Of a DNA stretch of 6,296 bases, positions 4,341-6,296 are shown in pieces. This stretch comes from an uncultured Centipeda sp. (lineage in GTDB: Bacteria > Bacillota > Negativicutes > Selenomonadales > Selenomonadaceae): NCBI GenBank assembly GCA_937925565.1, contig CALALM010000150.1, forward strand, positions 1 through 6,296, written 5' to 3'. A program made the position numbers and the translations under genes. The notes below the pieces were generated by a model, which saw only the letters and a list, made by a program, of their open reading frames with translations, did no database searches and had not been told where the DNA came from. The first letter of the stretch is position 1, and every line of letters begins with the position of its first letter.

Positions 4341-5488
4341 GCCCGCACCTCCTCGCTCATCTGACGAATCGCCGCCGTGATTTCCTGCGGCGTGAAGCTG
4401 TGCATATCGTATTTGAGACACGGGCGGACGGGTGTACCGTGCGCCGCGCGCGTGACCTCACCCACGAGCTGACCGTAGTTCAGCTCCGCGACGAGGATGC
4501 TCCGCACGCGATCTGCAAGCCGGCCGACGGCGGCATCCGCGAACGGCCAGATCGTCTTGAGACGCAGGAAGCCGACACGTATGCCCTCCGCTCGCGCAGT
4601 ACGTACCGCCTCGTACGCCGTGCGCGCTGTGCCGCCGTAGCTGACGACGGCGTACTCCGCGTCCTCCATAAAGACTTCCTCCGTGTGGATAATCTCCTCG
4701 CCCACGCGATTGATTTTCTCGTGGAGACGGTGGATCAGCTGCTCCGTGACGACGGGGCTGCCCGAGGGGAAACCCGTCTCGTCGTGGAGGAGCCCCGTGA
4801 CGTGGATGCGGTAGCCATCGCCGAAGCGCGCCACATCGGGCACGAGATCCTCGCCGACGGCGAACGGCTGATAGCCCTCGGTGCGCGTCTTTTTCGGCAG
4901 ACGGCGCGGATAGATGTCCAGTTCGTCCGCCGACGGGAGCGTGACATTTTCCCGCAGATGCCCGACGATCTCGTCCGTCAGCAGGATGACGGGCGAGCGG
5001 AAACGCTCGGCGTAGTTCACCGACAGCACCGCCATATCGAACGACTCGCGCACGCTCCACGGAGATAGCGCGATGATCGGATGGTCGCCGTGTGTGCCCC
5101 AACGCACCTGCATGACATCGCCCTGCGACGGCGCGGTCGGCTGTCCCGTCGAGGGACCGACGCGCTGCACATTCACCACGACGCACGGGATCTCCGCGCA
5201 CGTCGCATAGCCGATCAGCTCCTGCTTCAGCGAGAAGCCGGGGCCGCTCGTCGCGTCCATCACCTTTGCTCCCGCGAGCGACGCACCGAGGATCGCCCCC
5301 ATCGCGCCGATCTCGTCCTCCATCTGGAGGAATGTGCCGCCGATCTTCGGCAGCAGCTTTGCCATCTGTTCGGCAATCTCCGTGGACGGCGTGATCGGAT
5401 AACCCGCGAAGAACGTCACCCCCGCCGCAATCGCGCCCTCGGCAACCGCCTCGTTGCCCTGCATCAGCCTTGCTTTCGTCTCAGCCAT
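4325..5488 (-). CDS. korA: 2-oxoglutarate:ferredoxin oxidoreductase, alpha subunit
   Basis: The alpha subunit carries the pyrimidine-binding half of the thiamine site and the substrate pocket. Its 387 residues include GYPITPSTEIAE (29-40), LQMEDEIGAMGAILGAS (54-70), TSGPGFSLKQE (80-90), NVQRVGPSTGQPT (106-118) and SQGDVMQVRWGTHGDHP (121-137), then TDEIVGH (171-177) and a C-terminal AELNYGQLVGEV (334-345). YPITPSTE and the WGTHGDHP region are as in 2-oxoglutarate enzymes, but a branched-chain 2-oxoacid (Vor) specificity cannot be excluded by eye. The start at 5488 follows a GGAGGG site (5495-5500) in the end of korD, and one base separates it from the korD stop. An upstream in-frame ATG at 5548 would lie within korD and lacks this signal. 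Confidence 0.94.
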   Translation of the reverse strand: MAETKARLMQGNEAVAEGAIAAGVTFFAGYPITPSTEIAEQMAKLLPKIGGTFLQMEDEIGAMGAILGASLAGAKVMDATSGPGFSLKQELIGYATCAEIPCVVVNVQRVGPSTGQPTAPSQGDVMQVRWGTHGDHPIIALSPWSVRESFDMAVLSVNYAERFRSPVILLTDEIVGHLRENVTLPSADELDIYPRRLPKKTRTEGYQPFAVGEDLVPDVARFGDGYRIHVTGLLHDETGFPSGSPVVTEQLIHRLHEKINRVGEEIIHTEEVFMEDAEYAVVSYGGTARTAYEAVRTARAEGIRVGFLRLKTIWPFADAAVGRLADRVRSILVAELNYGQLVGEVTRAAHGTPVRPCLKYDMHSFTPQEITAAIRQMSEEVRACART

Positions 5489-5489
5489 C

Positions 5490-5684
5490 TCACGCCCTCC
5501 TCTCGACGAAGATTGCGAAGTCGGGACAGCGCATCTCGCACTGCCCACACGCGATACAGTCCTCGGGGCGCACAGGTGTAATCTTGCCGAGCAGACTCAC
5601 CTCGAGCACCTTCTTCGGGCAGAACGCCGCGCAGATCCCGCAGCCCTTGCACCGCTTTTCCTTGATATACAGCTCACCCTTCAT
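5490..5684 (-). CDS. korD: 2x[4Fe-4S] ferredoxin-type delta subunit
   Basis: This 64-residue iron-sulfur protein passes electrons from the alpha-beta core to free ferredoxin. Two perfect cluster motifs are visible: C12-x2-C15-x2-C18-x3-C22-P (CKGCGICAAFCP) and C43-x2-C46-x2-C49-x3-C53-P (CIACGQCEMRCP). It is the first gene of the ferredoxin-alpha-beta-gamma operon, and all junctions are overlaps or single-base gaps. I place the start at 5684 (MKGELYIKEKRC), 8 nt after GGGAG (5693-5697). The frame stays open to an ATG at 5744, but those 20 residues lack family similarity and a good ribosome site. Fusion of such ferredoxin domains to other subunits is known; here it is separate. Confidence 0.92.
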   Translation of the reverse strand: MKGELYIKEKRCKGCGICAAFCPKKVLEVSLLGKITPVRPEDCIACGQCEMRCPDFAIFVERRA

Positions 5685-5774
5685 GGCGTCAACTCCCGCC
5701 GGGATGTGGAAGAACATCCCTTCATACACAGAAAACCGTTCCATTACCCGTTTCGGAGGTCTGTCCCTCCGCTC

Positions 5775-5824
5775 TATCCGCGGATAATTTCAATATTATA
5801 ACAGAAGATGCGGAGAAAATACAA
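5775..5824 (-). promoter_or_regulatory. kor operon promoter with a 12-bp palindrome near +1
   Basis: On the minus strand TTGTAT (5824-5819) and a perfect TATAAT (5800-5795) are 18 nt apart; transcription would start near 5788. Just downstream lies the perfect palindrome TATCCGCGGATA (5775-5786), a candidate operator, then a hairpin pairing CGGAGG with CCTCCG (5754-5771) in the leader. The promoter is confident, the operator role is inferred from position. Confidence 0.55.
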
Positions 5825-5859
5825 TCGCATACTGAATACATCGTTGCCCGACAAAGAAC

Positions 5860-5893
5860 TTGACGCATCGTACATCCTGTAGTAATCTACGGG
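5860..5893 (+). promoter_or_regulatory. Possible promoter of the DUF3290 gene with inverted repeat
   Basis: TTGACG (5860-5865) and TAATCT (5883-5888) are 17 nt apart. An inverted repeat with 7-bp arms, one of them a G-T pair, and a TAAT loop (5876-5893) covers the -10 and ends just before the ribosome site. The -10 is weak, so this promoter is tentative. Confidence 0.4.
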
Positions 5894-5911
5894 CGAAAAG
5901 GAGGAGATTTC

Positions 5912-6296
5912 TTGAATTTTTATACCTATGACTATATCACGGCGCACAGCCAGTTTGGCGATAATGTCTGGTATGTGCTCTCATTTCTCGCGCTCGCTGC
6001 GCTGCTGTTCGTGAGCATCAAATATCTGCGCAACCGCCTTGCGACGCGCTACCGCGATCTCATCGTCATTCTGTTTCTCACGGTCGCATTCCTCGGCGGT
6101 ATGCAGTGGAACGACTACAACCATACGAAGAGCGATGTGGAGGCGACCTCGCGCATGGCGCAGTTCCTCCACAGTCTCAGCGTGGATCTGGACGTGCCCG
6201 TGCAAAAGATCCGCACCAACTCGACGTATTTGAAACAGGGAATGCTCGTCGATGTGCAGGGGACGTTTTACGCGGTGACGTTCAATGCGGACTTTA
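5912..6296 (+). CDS. DUF3290 membrane protein, N-terminal part (runs off window)
   Basis: The first 128 residues of a DUF3290 protein are present, and the frame is open at the window end. The start is TTG (5912-5914), chosen because AAGGAGGAG (5898-5906) lies just upstream and the product then begins NFYTYDYI, as in the family. Two membrane helices are visible, about 20-37 and 49-64, joined by a basic loop (KYLRNRLATRYRD), so the loop is probably cytoplasmic. After GGMQWNDYNHTKSD a soluble domain begins (NSTYLKQGMLVDVQGTFYAV). The family is often followed by a DUF421 partner, which would lie beyond the window. Its biochemical role is not established. The gene is divergent from the kor operon, sharing a spacer of about 227 bases. 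Confidence 0.8.
   Translation, partial: MNFYTYDYITAHSQFGDNVWYVLSFLALAALLFVSIKYLRNRLATRYRDLIVILFLTVAFLGGMQWNDYNHTKSDVEATSRMAQFLHSLSVDLDVPVQKIRTNSTYLKQGMLVDVQGTFYAVTFNADF

Noticed and set aside
4229..5068. 279-residue plus-strand frame opposite korA and korB
   Set aside because: It is antisense to two conserved enzyme subunits with intact motifs; no ribosome site or domain is visible.
1..6296. CRISPR array, tRNA, rRNA or insertion sequence
   Set aside because: I saw no repeated spacers, no tRNA-like cloverleaf or CCA end, no rRNA segments, and no transposase motif or terminal inverted repeats.

Overview
The window looks like chromosomal DNA of an anaerobic, fermentative Firmicute. The fairly GC-rich coding regions, AT-richer spacers, strong GGAGG-type ribosome binding sites, an L-lactate dehydrogenase of the fructose-bisphosphate-regulated type and a ferredoxin-linked 2-oxoacid oxidoreductase operon suit the Negativicutes, for example a Selenomonas relative. 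That placement is an inference from gene content and protein similarity by eye, not a database result.

Layout. Positions 1-528 hold no convincing complete gene: a perfect TATAAT box, a terminated short RNA region, several inverted repeats, then a promoter and a 5' leader for the first gene. The leader ends in an 11-bp terminator hairpin just before the ribosome binding site. Positions 529-1488 (+) encode an L-lactate/2-hydroxyacid dehydrogenase. Positions 1491-1594 carry a perfect 18-bp palindrome over a promoter, and a strong terminator. Positions 1625-2157 hold two convergent broken genes, an HxlR-type regulator (+) and a flavodoxin-fold NAD(P)H oxidoreductase (-), whose 3' ends are missing and which meet at about 1758-1764. 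Positions 2262-2815 (-) are a DinJ/YafQ-type toxin-antitoxin pair with its own promoter and operator-like repeat. Positions 2957-5684 (-) are a tightly packed four-gene operon, ferredoxin-alpha-beta-gamma, for a 2-oxoacid:ferredoxin oxidoreductase, most likely 2-oxoglutarate (KorDABC). From 5912 (+) to the window end is the first part of a DUF3290 membrane protein with a TTG start.

How the genes fit together. The dehydrogenase disposes of NADH on pyruvate or a related 2-oxoacid. The Kor-type complex interconverts a 2-oxoacid plus CoA with an acyl-CoA, CO2 and reduced ferredoxin, which in an anaerobe without a full oxidative TCA cycle serves biosynthesis or amino-acid fermentation. The regulator/oxidoreductase pair was probably a small redox or electrophile stress unit that a deletion has destroyed. 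The toxin-antitoxin pair is a self-contained accessory module.

I see no clearly new multi-gene system. The most noteworthy items are the double-truncation scar, the attenuator-like leader of the dehydrogenase gene, the unusual active-site loop of that enzyme, and the possible short RNA at the left edge.
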